Program-made: the position numbers and the translations under genes | DNA from: Cycas panzhihuaensis | Lineage: Eukaryota > Cycadophyta | Direction of reading: 5' to 3' | NCBI GenBank assembly: GCA_023213395.1 | Contig: CM041465.1 | Span: 14,880,001 to 14,944,000, forward strand | DNA length: 64,000 nt | Shown here: one piece after another, positions 36,967-46,806 of the stretch | Numbering within the stretch: the first letter of the stretch is position 1 | Layout: each line of letters begins with the position of its first letter | The notes under the pieces: model-generated | Databases searched by the model: none | The model's input: only the letters and a program-made list of their open reading frames with translations | Told to the model about the DNA's origin: nothing

Positions 36967-37354
36967 ACTTCCGTAGGCTCTCCTTTGGGAGGCTCCTTGT
37001 TCGCGATCTTTAGATCTAAGGGTGGGCCCTTCCAAAAACGTCTCCTTTAAGGTTTTCTGGCTACCTTGGTCTACTTGGGTAGCCGTTTCTTTCTCCCTTA
37101 GGAGCTTTAGTAGCGGCCTCCCAACTTTCCTTTCAGCACCCACATCTGGGTGCTTTCTCAAAGTCGGTTGTGGAGTTGGTGCTGGCCCTGGCTCCCCAGC
37201 ACCCTCCCCTAAGGGCACTATCTCTTTCTCCCCTTCCCCCTGGGGCGGAGCAACAGCAACCACATCAGCAGGGGGCAAACCTAACCTTTCGTCTTCTATC
37301 TTGTTACTTGCCTGGAATAAGACAGGAAGGGTGGTTTGAGTTTTAGGAGTGATC

Positions 37355-38343
37355 CTAGTAGGGGAAGAAACCCCTAAGCACTCCTCGCCCACCTGGCTCC
37401 CAGGCCCAGAAAGTCTGCACAGTTAGCTCTCCTTCCTCAAGGAGTGTATCCTCTTCGTTAGGGTCAAAACCCAGATCCCCAATAAGGGTCACAACTGCCT
37501 CTGTATGACCTTCACATTCTGTAGCCACCTCTTGAATTTCTTCCTTCTTCTCCTAAGCTGGTTCTGGGGAGGCCTCATTGGTCTCCACCGTAGGAGGCAG
37601 AATTCCTGGACATTTTTGGGGTAAGTGGCCTAAAATTCTGTAAGTGGAGCACCTTATGTGGTCCACTTCGTAAATCAACGGCTGCACCCAAGCCCCTTCT
37701 GGCAGATCTAGCCAGATGTCGTCCAAGAGGGGTTTATCGAGCCGTGTTAGAGCACAGATCCTGGCATTGATGAACCTACTCCTGTTCTTTGTCGCATAAT
37801 CGACAGCCAAAAGGGGACCCACCGCCTTTGCTATACCCCTAAAAACTTCTGGGTTCCAATGATGTAATGGAAGACCTGGGAGCTGAATCCATAAGGGGGC
37901 TTGTTTGATTTTGGGGGTAGAGGGATCAAAGTCCCTGTGCCATTTTTCCAAAGGATGTGGCTTTCACGCCAAACATCCACGGTGCCACGATCGGGATCTT
38001 TGGACATATCCTCGAAGGAGGAGAACTTAAATAGCACACAGCCCTTGGGCATGGCTATAGCTTCCACACTTCTGTTCATTTTCCATTTGGATCTCGTCCA
38101 GCTTCTGATGGATTCGAGGCCCGGCCTAGGGCCAAAGAACCTCCCAACTAAGCAGTTCTCCCATAGTTTTTTAGTCCTTTCCGCACGAGCTGGGGGTATT
38201 TTTAGTCTGACTTTATTATCAATAACCACGGGGGTTAGGTCAAAGGTTTCCTGTTTGTTTGATTTCAACACATCTCGATATGATTTCCTAGGAGATGGGA
38301 TAAAGGTCTGGGTCTGGTTTTGAAGGATATAGTCCATTATCAT
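37355..38343 (-). pseudogene. LINE-1 ORF1, DUF4283-like nucleic-acid binding protein
   Basis: Start ATG at 38343 (MIMDYILQ) and, after basic KSYRDVLKSN, the block LWENCLVGRFFGPRPGLES and MPKGCVLFKFSS, typical for the DUF4283 domain of plant L1 ORF1 proteins. A frameshift near 37960 leads to the second part: APLWIQLPGLPLHHWNPEVF, AKAVGPLLAVD and RINARICAL-type block. The zinc knuckle near 37640 reads CSTYRILGHLPQKC, with Tyr at the second Cys. A TAG at 37553 (usual Gln) interrupts an acidic tail that ends at the TAG at 37355-37357. The protein would coat LINE RNA. Confidence 0.88.
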
Positions 38344-39007
38344 AGTTGCAAATAAAAAATAGCAAAAAATATCCAACCGACAGAGCGTATGCATGCCATA
38401 ACTGAGAATTTCTCAAAGACAACCTCTAAGTTCCATACCTCTGAGCCACACTAGACTCTGCTGGCTAGAAGCTCCACTGAATAGCCGCCTTCCTTACACA
38501 ACTTCTGGCACCATAGCTGCTCGTACTTCTCCAACGATATTAATGGTAAAGCTATCTTTGAGCTGCAGGCAGCGCCTAGCCTAAGGCGAATTCCCTCTAA
38601 CCCTGAAGTGAACACTAGCTTCCGGTTTAAAACGCGCCAACTTTCAGGCCATCGAAGGCTCAGGCAGATTCGCCATAATTTGCCGCTCCAATCATCCTTT
38701 AACAGGTAATCTGCCTGTCTACAGGCTTCTGCATGAATGGCAGTCTCACGCCGGGCCCTAACTCCCCTGCCTTGGCCTTCCAGAGGATGCCATTGCGCCT
38801 CGAACAACATTGAACCAGCCGCCGCCACCACTCCGAAACCCTAAGGGATACCAGGTTCTCGCAGAGATGCTGTTCGCCTTCCTTCGTTCGCCAATCTTCT
38901 CCGCTCGATGTCTTTGTGAATTAGATCTATTAACAAGATTAGTATTTTTCATTCCAACTGCATATTAAAAGGTAAAGAAAATTAGGATTTGTAGTACACT
39001 TGAGCTC
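38344..39007 (-). other. 5' untranslated region of LINE-1
   Basis: GC-balanced non-coding stretch up to the duplication at 39008. Short frames here have no recognisable motif. It would hold the internal promoter. Confidence 0.6.
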
Positions 39008-39020
39008 ATAGATCTCCTCA
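39008..39020. repeat. Target site duplication of LINE-1 (right)
   Basis: ATAGATCTCCTCA, one mismatch to 32578-32590. Beyond it the Copia-2 RT frame continues in phase. Confidence 0.8.
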
Positions 39021-40530
39021 TTTAAATCTCCATGTAGAAAAGCTATTTTTACATCTAACTGCTCCAGATCCAAATCAAGAGAAGCTACTAATACTAACAT
39101 CACTCAAATTGAAACAAGTTTGACAACTGGGGAAAAGATCTCATGAAAGTCAATACCTACTTTTTGTACATAGCCTTTATCCACCAATCTTGCCTTCTAT
39201 TTATCAACCATTCCATCAACATCTATTTTTATCTTAAAAACCCACCTGCAACCAATAGTCTTCTTGCTATATGGAAGTTCTACCAAGTCCCATGAATTAT
39301 TTTTCTTCAATGCATCTATCTCTTCCTGCATAGCCCTCTTCCACTTCTTACTATGGATATCATCTACAGCTTCTTGAAAACATGTAGGCTCACCATCAAT
39401 AAAAACCAAAGCAATAGAAGTAGACAGGCTATACCTGTCAGGTGGATGACTGACTCGTATAGATCTTCTAATTGTTGGAAAAGGAGTGTCCACATACTCC
39501 TGTAAATCTATTTTAGATTCATCTTTAGGAAGATCTTCCTACTCTTCTGATTCTAAAGATGGATGGGTTTCAAACTTGACCTATTCATATTCATCTTTTT
39601 GCTCCTGTTTCATTTCAACTTCTCCACTATATGATTTTAGAAGGGGAGATTCATCAAATACAACATCTCTGTTAATGGTAATTTTGTGGGCAGTAGGATC
39701 CCATAACCTGTATCCCTTCACACCATCCTTATCACCATAACCAACAAAGATATACCTCTTGGATTTTTGGTCTAACTTTAAACGTTTACTTTTGTCAGTC
39801 CAAGCATAAGCATCACAACTAAAAACTTTTAAATTTGAATAATCACATGGATGTCTAGTCCATACCTCTTCAGGAATCTTGCAATCTATTGCAAGTGATG
39901 GTGACCTATTTACCAGATAGTAAGATGTTTGAATAGCTTATGCCCATAAGCCCTGCTCCACTCTTGCATTGCTTAGCATGCTTCTTGCTCTTTCCAAGAG
40001 TGTCCTATTCATGTGCTCAACAATGCCATTTTGCTGTGGACTATAGCTAGTGGTCTTATGTCTTTCAATCCCAGCTTCTCTACAATAGTTCTTAAACTCC
40101 AAGGAGTTGAACTCATCTCTATTGTCAGTTCTTAAATATTTGATTGTCTTACTAGTACTGTTCTTAACTAGAGCCTTGAAATGCTTAAACACACTAAAAA
40201 TTTCAAATTTCCTTTTCAAAAAATAGACCCTTACCTTCTTGGAGTAATCACCTATAAATGTGACATAATATAATGATCCTCCACAAGATATTTTAGGGGC
40301 TGGTCTCTATACATCTGAATGTATGTAATTTAGAATGCCTTTACTAGTGTGACTCCCTACTTTAAACTTGAGTCTACACTACTTTCCAAAAATATAATAT
40401 TTACAGAAAGCCAAATCTGAAAGCTGTAAGTTAGGAAGCAACTTACAGTTTATCAGCACCTTAAGTCCTCTCTTACTTATGTGCCCAAGTCTCTGATTCC
40501 ATAACTGAGCTGGATCTTCTGTAGTCTTTG
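39008..40530 (-). pseudogene. Copia-2 integrase and RT N-terminal part
   Basis: Minus strand, right to left. Integrase: FSVFKHFKALVKNS near 40180, YLRTDNRDEFNS near 40120 (catalytic Asp), SYSPQQNGIVEHMNRTLLER near 40030 with the Glu present, then NRSPSLAIDCKIPEEVW and FVGYGDKDGVKGYRLWDP near 39720. A long acidic linker follows (ending DTPFPTIRRSIR). RT N-terminus from about 39390: EAVDDIHSKKWKRAMQEEID, NNSWDLVELP, GCRWVFKIK near 39230 and QLDVKMAFLHGDLNEEIY to 39008. Few stops. This is the most complete integrase in the window. Confidence 0.92.
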
Positions 40531-40533
40531 ATG

Positions 40534-40930
40534 CTATAGCTGCTTCACTAATATTGTACTTCCCACTAAAATGTAAAGATTTCCTTTCTTTAAGACTTTC
40601 ATAATAACCAAGGCACCCTTTGAAACCTTTATGACTCCTTCATGAACTGTATGCTTAAAACCACCCGAATCTAATTCACCCAAGGAAATCAGATTCCTTT
40701 TCAAATCAGGTACATGTCTAACCTTAGTTAATGTTCTGACTACCCCATTGAACATCTTAATTCTGATGCTACCAATGCCTATTATCTTACAAGAAACTTC
40801 ATTTCCTATAAGCATTACCACCATCAAGAGGTTGGTATGATGAGAATCAACTCTTGTGTGGACACATGTGGTGTGAAGCACCTGAATCTAATAACCAGTC
40901 ATGGTGATAATAAGAAATATTACAAGCGAC
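40534..40930 (-). pseudogene. Copia-2 protease and pre-integrase region
   Basis: Near 40890 the frame reads DWLLDSGASHHM, the intact copia protease active loop. It continues IIGIGSIRIKMFNG, VRHVPDLKRNLISLGELDSG and GALVIMKVLKKGNLYIL, the conserved path from protease to the GAG-pre-integrase region. A frameshift near 40881 separates the loop from the rest. Cuts the polyprotein. Confidence 0.88.
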
Positions 40931-40993
40931 CAAGACATCATCATCTATACCTTGACTTAACTCCACCTGATTCACCTCCTTGGTAGGATCTTC

Positions 40994-41755
40994 CTATTTT
41001 TGGAACTCCTTCCTGTTGTAACTATCCTTCTTGAGGTGACCAATTTTATTACAATGCCAATACCTGAGCTTACTCTTTTTGCTCTTTGACTTAGACCTCG
41101 ATGTATCCCTAGAGTTTTGTCCTCTCTCAAATGTTCTACCCCTTACTGTCATGGATTTTAGTGTGGAGGTTTCAAAACTAGATTTCCTCCACACTTCTTC
41201 CATTAGTAAAGCACTTATAACAGAATCATAATCCAATACATATATAGTGCTAAAACTAATTGAGGTGACAATATTATCCCAGGATTCAGGTAATGAGCAT
41301 AACAAGGTAACAACCTTGTCCTCATCCTCAATTTTAACATCGATACTAGTCAACTGATAAATAAGAGTATTAAAAATATTTAAATGGTCAGTAATTTTTG
41401 TACCTTCCTTCATCCGTAATGAGTACAGTTGCCTCTTCATGTAGATTCAATTCATTACTGATTTGGTCATATATAGGCCTTCCAACCGGGTCCATAATCC
41501 TGCTACTGTCTCTTCCCCTGCGATGTTAAACAAGACTTCATTTTCCAAGCATAATCATATTGTACTAAGTGCCTTTTTGTCTAACTCATCCCAATCATCA
41601 TTATATATCCCTACGGGTTTCTTTGATTTACCTACGAGGGCTTTATACAAATCCTTCTGTACAAGAATATCATGCGCTTTTAGCTTCCACAACTCAAAGT
41701 TGTTCTTACCATTGAATTTCTCCACCTTGAACTTTACACCTACTAGTTTCGCCAT
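40994..41755 (-). pseudogene. Copia-2 gag
   Basis: Start ATG at 41755: MAKLVGVKFKVEKFNGKNNF, then ELWKLKAHDILVQ, the copia gag N-terminus (UBN2 type). After a break at 41555 the second part reads MKRQLYSLRMKEGTKITDHL, NTLIYQL, LLCSLPESWDNIVTSI and a Ser/Lys/Arg-rich tail. The zinc knuckle near 41050 reads YWHCNKIGHLKKDSY: the first and last Cys are Tyr and Ser. Capsid protein gene with one frame break. Confidence 0.9.
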
Positions 41756-41812
41756 TTTGGTATAGAAAAGATGACACCAAAACCTTCATAGACTCGCTGC
41801 AAAACAAAAGTG

Positions 41813-41824
41813 GCTCTAATACCA
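41813..41824 (-). promoter_or_regulatory. Primer binding site of Copia-2
   Basis: GCTCTAATACCA on the plus strand: one transition away from the exact Met primer complement GCTCTGATACCA, two bases from the right LTR. Confidence 0.88.
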
Positions 41825-41826
41825 CT

Positions 41827-42452
41827 TATTGAGAATACAAGGTCCCAAACTTTAAATTGCCACAAGATCTGAACTATTTTGTAACTAGTTATAGGAATCG
41901 AAACTAAGATTTAACATGCAAGTTCTAAAATCATAGATAATATAATAACATCAATATACAAGCTAAACATCACATATACACCTGATATAATATGGTAAAA
42001 CCCTAGCAGTGTACTAGGGAAACATCCACACAGGAAATGTATCGATCTTTATTGCTGTAGAATGGAGAAAGCAAGACATCTCGATGTGAGTGCTCTCAGG
42101 AACAACAACCAACTGTCGCCCTCATCACAGTACATTACGTTACATAATAAGAAAAACCCTAAAATAGGCTATATGAGAGGGACATCCAAGGCATGAATCT
42201 CAACTGTAGAATCTAGGGTATTTTTATCGATTCTCTTTATATTTTAATATGGATTATAGGGCTAATTTTTTAGGTCAAGGACTATCGCCCCCAAACCCCC
42301 TCTTAGTGAGAGGCCTTCCACGCCCCCTGCACCCGCTGGCCAAGGGGGGCTCCTGCCCCCATTGGAATGCCTCAAGAAAGATTAGGGGGGGAAAACGCAC
42401 CAAAACATGCCAAAATGTTAGCCTTAAATGATTGTTGTCATAATATCCAACA
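41827..42452 (-). repeat. Right (5') LTR of Copia-2
   Basis: 626 bp, TATTGAG (TGTTGAG in the other copy) to CCAACA, followed by AAATC (42453-42457). Confidence 0.93.
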
Positions 42453-42457
42453 AAATC

Positions 42458-42860
42458 TATTTGTGAAATAATATGCTTCATGTGTTACCACTTTCTCTAG
42501 GATATCTTTAATAAATAGAATGGGGAATGGGTCTTTTTTCATTGCCTTGTTTAAACCTTTGTAGTCTACATAGATTCCGACCTTTACATTTTATTTTGGC
42601 ACTATAACCACATGACTCACCCAATCACTATTTTTAACTTCAAAGATATAATCAACTTCCAATAACTTATCTAATTCCACTTTCATCTTTTCCTTATATT
42701 TGGGATTCATTCAGTAGAGGTGTTTCCAAACAAGCTTTGCCCCCTCTACAAGTGCTACTTGATGCTCTCCTAACTCTTGTGGTATGCCTTTTAACTCTTG
42801 ATAAGACCAAGTGAAGACATTCTTCTACTCTAAGAAAAGTGTTGTGCCCTATTATACTCT
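42458..42860 (-). pseudogene. G2 reverse transcriptase, N-terminal part
   Basis: Minus strand: FTWSYQELKGIPQELGEHQV near 42800, then NPKYKEKMKVELDKLLEVDY near 42690, SDWVSHVVIVPK near 42630, VDYKGLNKA near 42555 and DPFPIPFIKDILEKV. This is the start of a gypsy RT (usual R-VDYR-LN-A block). Copia-2 inserted at 42453, and the palm continues at 30716. Confidence 0.88.
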
Positions 42861-43799
42861 TTATATCCTAATAATCTCCTATAAAGATCATATGGGGCTA
42901 CTCTTCTATGTCAATATTAATTTACTTCAACTTTGACTACTTACATTGATTTGTTTTGCCATCTTGGTTCAACACATAAGTTGGAGTTCGATCGATTACT
43001 TATTCTCTAGACTCCATAATAGAGTACTCTAGTAAAAATTTGCACGTGTTTCCTATATCCTTATTTAAATCTTTCTTAGAGTTAGATTTTGTAATATTCA
43101 TCTAAAAATAACTTCAATTAGCCTTTATTATTTTAATTCTAAAATTGGTTAAAATTCATTGAATTTATTGATCGTTATTATTGTGCATTAAAATTTTATA
43201 AAAATATTTACTCAATAAATTCCAATCCATAAATTAGATTTGTTCATAATGGTTATATCATATTGCTAAAATCCCCTTAAAGGTTTGTGCCCATCTTTGT
43301 ACCCATTCACTTTTTGGAATTTAATTCACAACCTAATTTTGTACATATTTCTCTATGTAAAGTTTAATGTTATCTCCATTTTAAAACATTGGCAATTTTG
43401 TTTCTTGATTCTAAAATCTTATTAAAAATTTTTACTTAATTCATTCCAAGATCTAAAATTATAGCCATGGGTAATATACAACGAGAAAGCTTGTGTTATG
43501 AAGTATAATGGAAAGAAGGAATAATAGAATTCTTCTTGCCCTTTATTTTTTAAAATTTAGGTATAATGTTCTAAATGTTTCTTTGCTTGGCCCCATTGGC
43601 ACTAGAATTTTGGCAAAATTTTAAGGATTTCCCTAAGATTTTCTAAATTACCTTGAGATTTTTATAAGATCCACTGAACTTCTTCCTTATTTTGGATAAT
43701 TGAGGATGGTTCTTTATTTAAAATTATTTTCTCTTTCTTAGTGTTCTAAGGAATTGACACAAAATTTCAACCTATAGTAGGGAGCAGATTCTACCTCGT
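42861..43799. other. G2 region between protease and RT
   Basis: AT-rich. Minus-strand fragments look protein-like in places (43300-43700), but I cannot place them in a known domain. Confidence 0.4.
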
Positions 43800-44190
43800 C
43801 CCATGCATTATAAAGCTAGTTTATCATATGTGATGATGATGCACTACTTGGTGATATTGGTTGTAATTGGTCTGCTATCTCTAAACATGGACTTATTATG
43901 GGTTTTGTTCCTATAATTGTTGATAATGCTCTTTCTTCATCTTTAATTTTTTTGATGTGAGATCCATCTGAGCATAGTGGAAGAGTTATATATTTATTAC
44001 TTGCTTTGAGTATAAAAGTAAAGTCTCCCCTAGATTTATCCAAGAAGATTTAAGAAGTATATTGACTCCTAATCTACCATCCATAATTATTCTACATAAT
44101 GTTATTCCAAGGATAACCATTAGAACTATGGGATCTACTTCCTTACCTTTGATGACCCTCATTATATACTTCTCAATATGGTCCAAAATA
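43800..44190 (-). pseudogene. G2 protease-like segment
   Basis: Minus-strand stretch near 44080-44130 reads CRIIMDGRLGVNILLKSSWI, then NLG, which has the shape of the plant gypsy protease start (usual IDGGSGVNVLP-STW). The expected D-G-G-S-G is D-G-R-L-G. The following frame (GTKPIISPCLEIADQLQPIS) is weakly informative. It lies between gag and RT, as expected. Assignment is tentative. Confidence 0.5.
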
Positions 44191-45229
44191 ATTTGTTAAA
44201 AGTGGCTAGTTTCCCACCACTTAACCACTATAGAAATGGAAATTTATATTCCTAATTCTATTAATAAATCCTTGACAGCATGAAGTCTTTACTAGGGATT
44301 CATATCTTCTTTACCTAAAGAAAGAGCTTCTAGAACTATCCTTCTTTTATATGTTTGTCCTTTAAATTATTGTTCCTATAAAATCTCCTCCCATTGGACT
44401 TCACCCATTACATCCTAAAGGATCTTTATAGCTTCTTGGAGTCTCTATTTTTTCATTATTAGATTTAGAAAGGTATTATGAATGGGCATTGTAGTTATCT
44501 TATTACTTTGTATTTGTAATTGTATTGACACCTCCTTGTCTAGAATAACTAAGACTAGATTGGCATTTTAAAGTTGATTATTTTTTAGATAGTTTACTCA
44601 CTCATGGTATATAGGTCTATATTCTTCACAGATAAAGTTGCCACATTAGTAGGTAGTTTGACCTAATATATCCCCATTTCTAACATAAAAAATAATGGAT
44701 TAGTTTCATTTTGCTTTTATATTATTTTCTTGATCATTCTATTCTTAAAAAATATATATTATAAACTTTATTATTCGGTCAAGAGAAGTATTCCTACATA
44801 TTGTAGTTGGATTTTCTATAATATTTGCATTATTTTGTTGACCCATTATGTTCATTTTTTAGATGAACTTGCTGATTTCAAGGTGGGGGGCACTAGATAT
44901 TATCTTAAAATTTTTGAAGCATAACTAGGTTAATTTTGCATGTAGTTTCTCCACTTTGTGATTCTACTGCATGCTTGCAGGTACTAATACAAATGTTTGC
45001 TAATTCAATGCCTCTACTCCTTTTCTTAATGCTTCAATTTTCACATTTATTCCCATATGAGGCATTTGTATATTATGTTGAATGTTTTTCAACCAACATT
45101 ATATTCATAATCCTACCTATGGAATTTGAAAGAAAATTGGTCCTAATTACAAAGCTTGTTACATTGCCAACTAGGAATATGCCTTCTTTATTTGATTTTT
45201 AAACTTTAAAGCTAGTTCCCAAACCCACT
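44191..45229. other. Decayed G2 gag-protease interval
   Basis: AT-rich, minus-strand gag C-terminus expected here by position, but no motif is readable. Plus-strand frames here look like shadows. Confidence 0.4.
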
Positions 45230-45690
45230 CATAATTATTCATTGGATGTAACATGGCTTTATCTCTTAATTACAAAAATAATCCTTATGTAAAATATTTC
45301 ATTGCTGACATAGGATGAATCATCATGGCTGGTTATATTTTATGCATTATGCCTCACATTCATCCATCAAAGTCATTAACTAATTCTCTAAAATATTATT
45401 TTATTTCTTCCAAGGCTTGGAATATAACCATTGGATCATTTAATTTTTGGAAAGGATCCAAAAACTATTCCTGCAATCAATCTTATGATAAATTCTACAC
45501 TACTATATATTATAACCAAATGATCACCACTCCTCATAATATAGAGAAAAGTCAAGCTTTGATGTCATTAAGATCCAAAATTCTTTTAATCTATAATATA
45601 TTTTTAAATAATGCTAAATGATCTTCTCGGTCTGTAGATCCATCAAATTGTAGGCTTGAAAAGGCATAATCTTTTTTCATAATAATGTAA
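45230..45690 (-). pseudogene. G2 gag domain
   Basis: Minus strand from about 45650: LQFDGSTDREDHLALFKNIL, the entry of the gypsy retrotransposon-gag domain (usual YDGTTDPEDHL). After frame changes come KLNDPMVIFQALEEIK and a few short matches. Many stops. Copia-4 at 45764 separates this from the N-terminus at 49914. Confidence 0.72.
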
Positions 45691-45758
45691 GGTCTCATAG
45701 GTCCTATTCCACTTCCTTAACCCATTATGCTTGATGGTTGATTTCCAGCTTTGCTTGT

Positions 45759-45763
45759 ATTAG
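45759..45763. repeat. Target site duplication of Copia-4 (left)
   Basis: ATTAG, repeated at 49909-49913. Confidence 0.75.
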
Positions 45764-46087
45764 TAAAGGCGGTTAACAGAGAGCAAAGCAGAACATGAAA
45801 CTAAAATAACTCAATCCATAATATAAATCATACGAAACATCTTTGTATTAATCCATGATTGCTCAAAAGTACATCAAAGATTCTTGATAAGGTGGTGTTG
45901 ATTAACACTGGGGGCATTAACCCCAAAGTATGTATATTTTGGGAGGAGGGTAAGAGCCCTCCTCAACCTGAATTCAAATTAATATAAAATAATACATAAC
46001 ATTAAATATAAACTTGCCTAACATACCACCAAAGCTTGTGTGTTACATATTTTAATGTAGGGTCATGTGATGAACATTAACCCAACA
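45764..46087 (-). repeat. Left (3') LTR of Copia-4
   Basis: 324 bp ending CCCAACA. The first bases (TAAAGGCGG) differ from the other copy (TATGAAGG) by a small deletion. Confidence 0.85.
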
Positions 46088-46170
46088 TTCTCCCCCTTAA
46101 TGGTCATCACATATATCTTTATCTTCTCTTTGAACTTGTGGTACTTGTACTTGAGGAAGACTTTAAATAC

Positions 46171-46806
46171 TTATCCTTTAGCTTTATCATCATTTATAAA
46201 GTGGTTATCAACTCGCCTTATCATCCTTTTAGTAATATGTATCTCTTTCATATTATGTGGTTCAAATGGCTTCCAAGTAGGTGTAGCTTGATTTGAATGA
46301 GGATGAGTGGCTACATCTTTGATTTTATTTTTTAGAATCTTTGTTTTATAAGTAACAATCATGTCAAAGGGTTTCTCCCCCTCAAATGAATGATCGTTTT
46401 CATGTACATCAATGTGATCATTCATTTGATTTGAGTCTTCTTCATTAGTCTTTTCAACATAAAAAAATTGCTCTGACATCTGTCTCACATGTACAACATT
46501 ATCATAGTTAAATCCATTCACATTGAGGGTTTCTCTCCTATAAATGGATTCCAATGTATCCCATATAGATTTGGATGTGGTCATTTTACAAACACTAGAA
46601 AATACATTGTCATATATGGTATAAAATAATATGGCTAAGGCCTCACTGCCCTTTTTTATATCTTCTTTAATATTTGGTTCATATCAATCTTTTACATATT
46701 TCTAAAGGGCATTTACAACAAAGTATGTTTTCATTATTTTATTCCATCATTGAAGATCATTTCTGTTAAATATAGGAAATCTTATTTTATTTAGATTTAT
46801 TGCCAT
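46171..46806 (-). pseudogene. Copia-4 gag
   Basis: Start ATG at 46806 (MAINLNKIRFPIFN), then a frame with a few stops: WNKIMKTYFVVNAL, SEALAILFYTIYDNVFSSV near 46640, SKSIWDTLESIYR near 46560, and VRQMSEQFFYVEK. This is the copia gag (UBN2) N-terminal half. After it comes an acidic His/Asn-rich stretch to 46171. No zinc knuckle or protease follows before the left LTR. It would bind or shape particles, perhaps for mobilisation by a partner. Confidence 0.78.

Larger units (their letters stand above)
32591..39007 (-). mobile_element. Near full-length plant L1 LINE (LINE-1)
   Basis: 6.4-kb non-LTR element on the minus strand between two 13-bp duplications. The 3' end is a poly-A of about ten (T run at 32591-32600), the 5' end reaches 39007. 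It carries ORF1 (nucleic-acid binding) and ORF2 with endonuclease, RT, zinc finger and RNase H. More GC-rich than the host copia. It sits in the RT gene of Copia-2, so it is the youngest layer of a four-level nest. Confidence 0.93.
30717..42452 (-). mobile_element. Ty1-copia element Copia-2, split by LINE-1
   Basis: LTRs of 637 and 626 bp with TGTTG...CAACA ends, exact duplication AAATC, primer site complement and the polypurine tract GGTGGAGAT typical of many plant copia elements. Removing LINE-1 (32591-39007) leaves about 5.3 kb with gag, protease, integrase, RT and RNase H in order. It is the best preserved copia here: long frames and an intact protease active loop. It landed in the RT gene of gypsy G2. 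Confidence 0.94.

Noticed and set aside
37022-37339. Plus-strand frame opposite LINE-1 ORF1/ORF2
   Set aside because: Shadow of the coding strand, whose product is a recognisable LINE protein.
46067-46291. Plus-strand hydrophobic frame near the Copia-4 left LTR
   Set aside because: Antisense to the gag of Copia-4 and spanning the LTR edge; chance frame.
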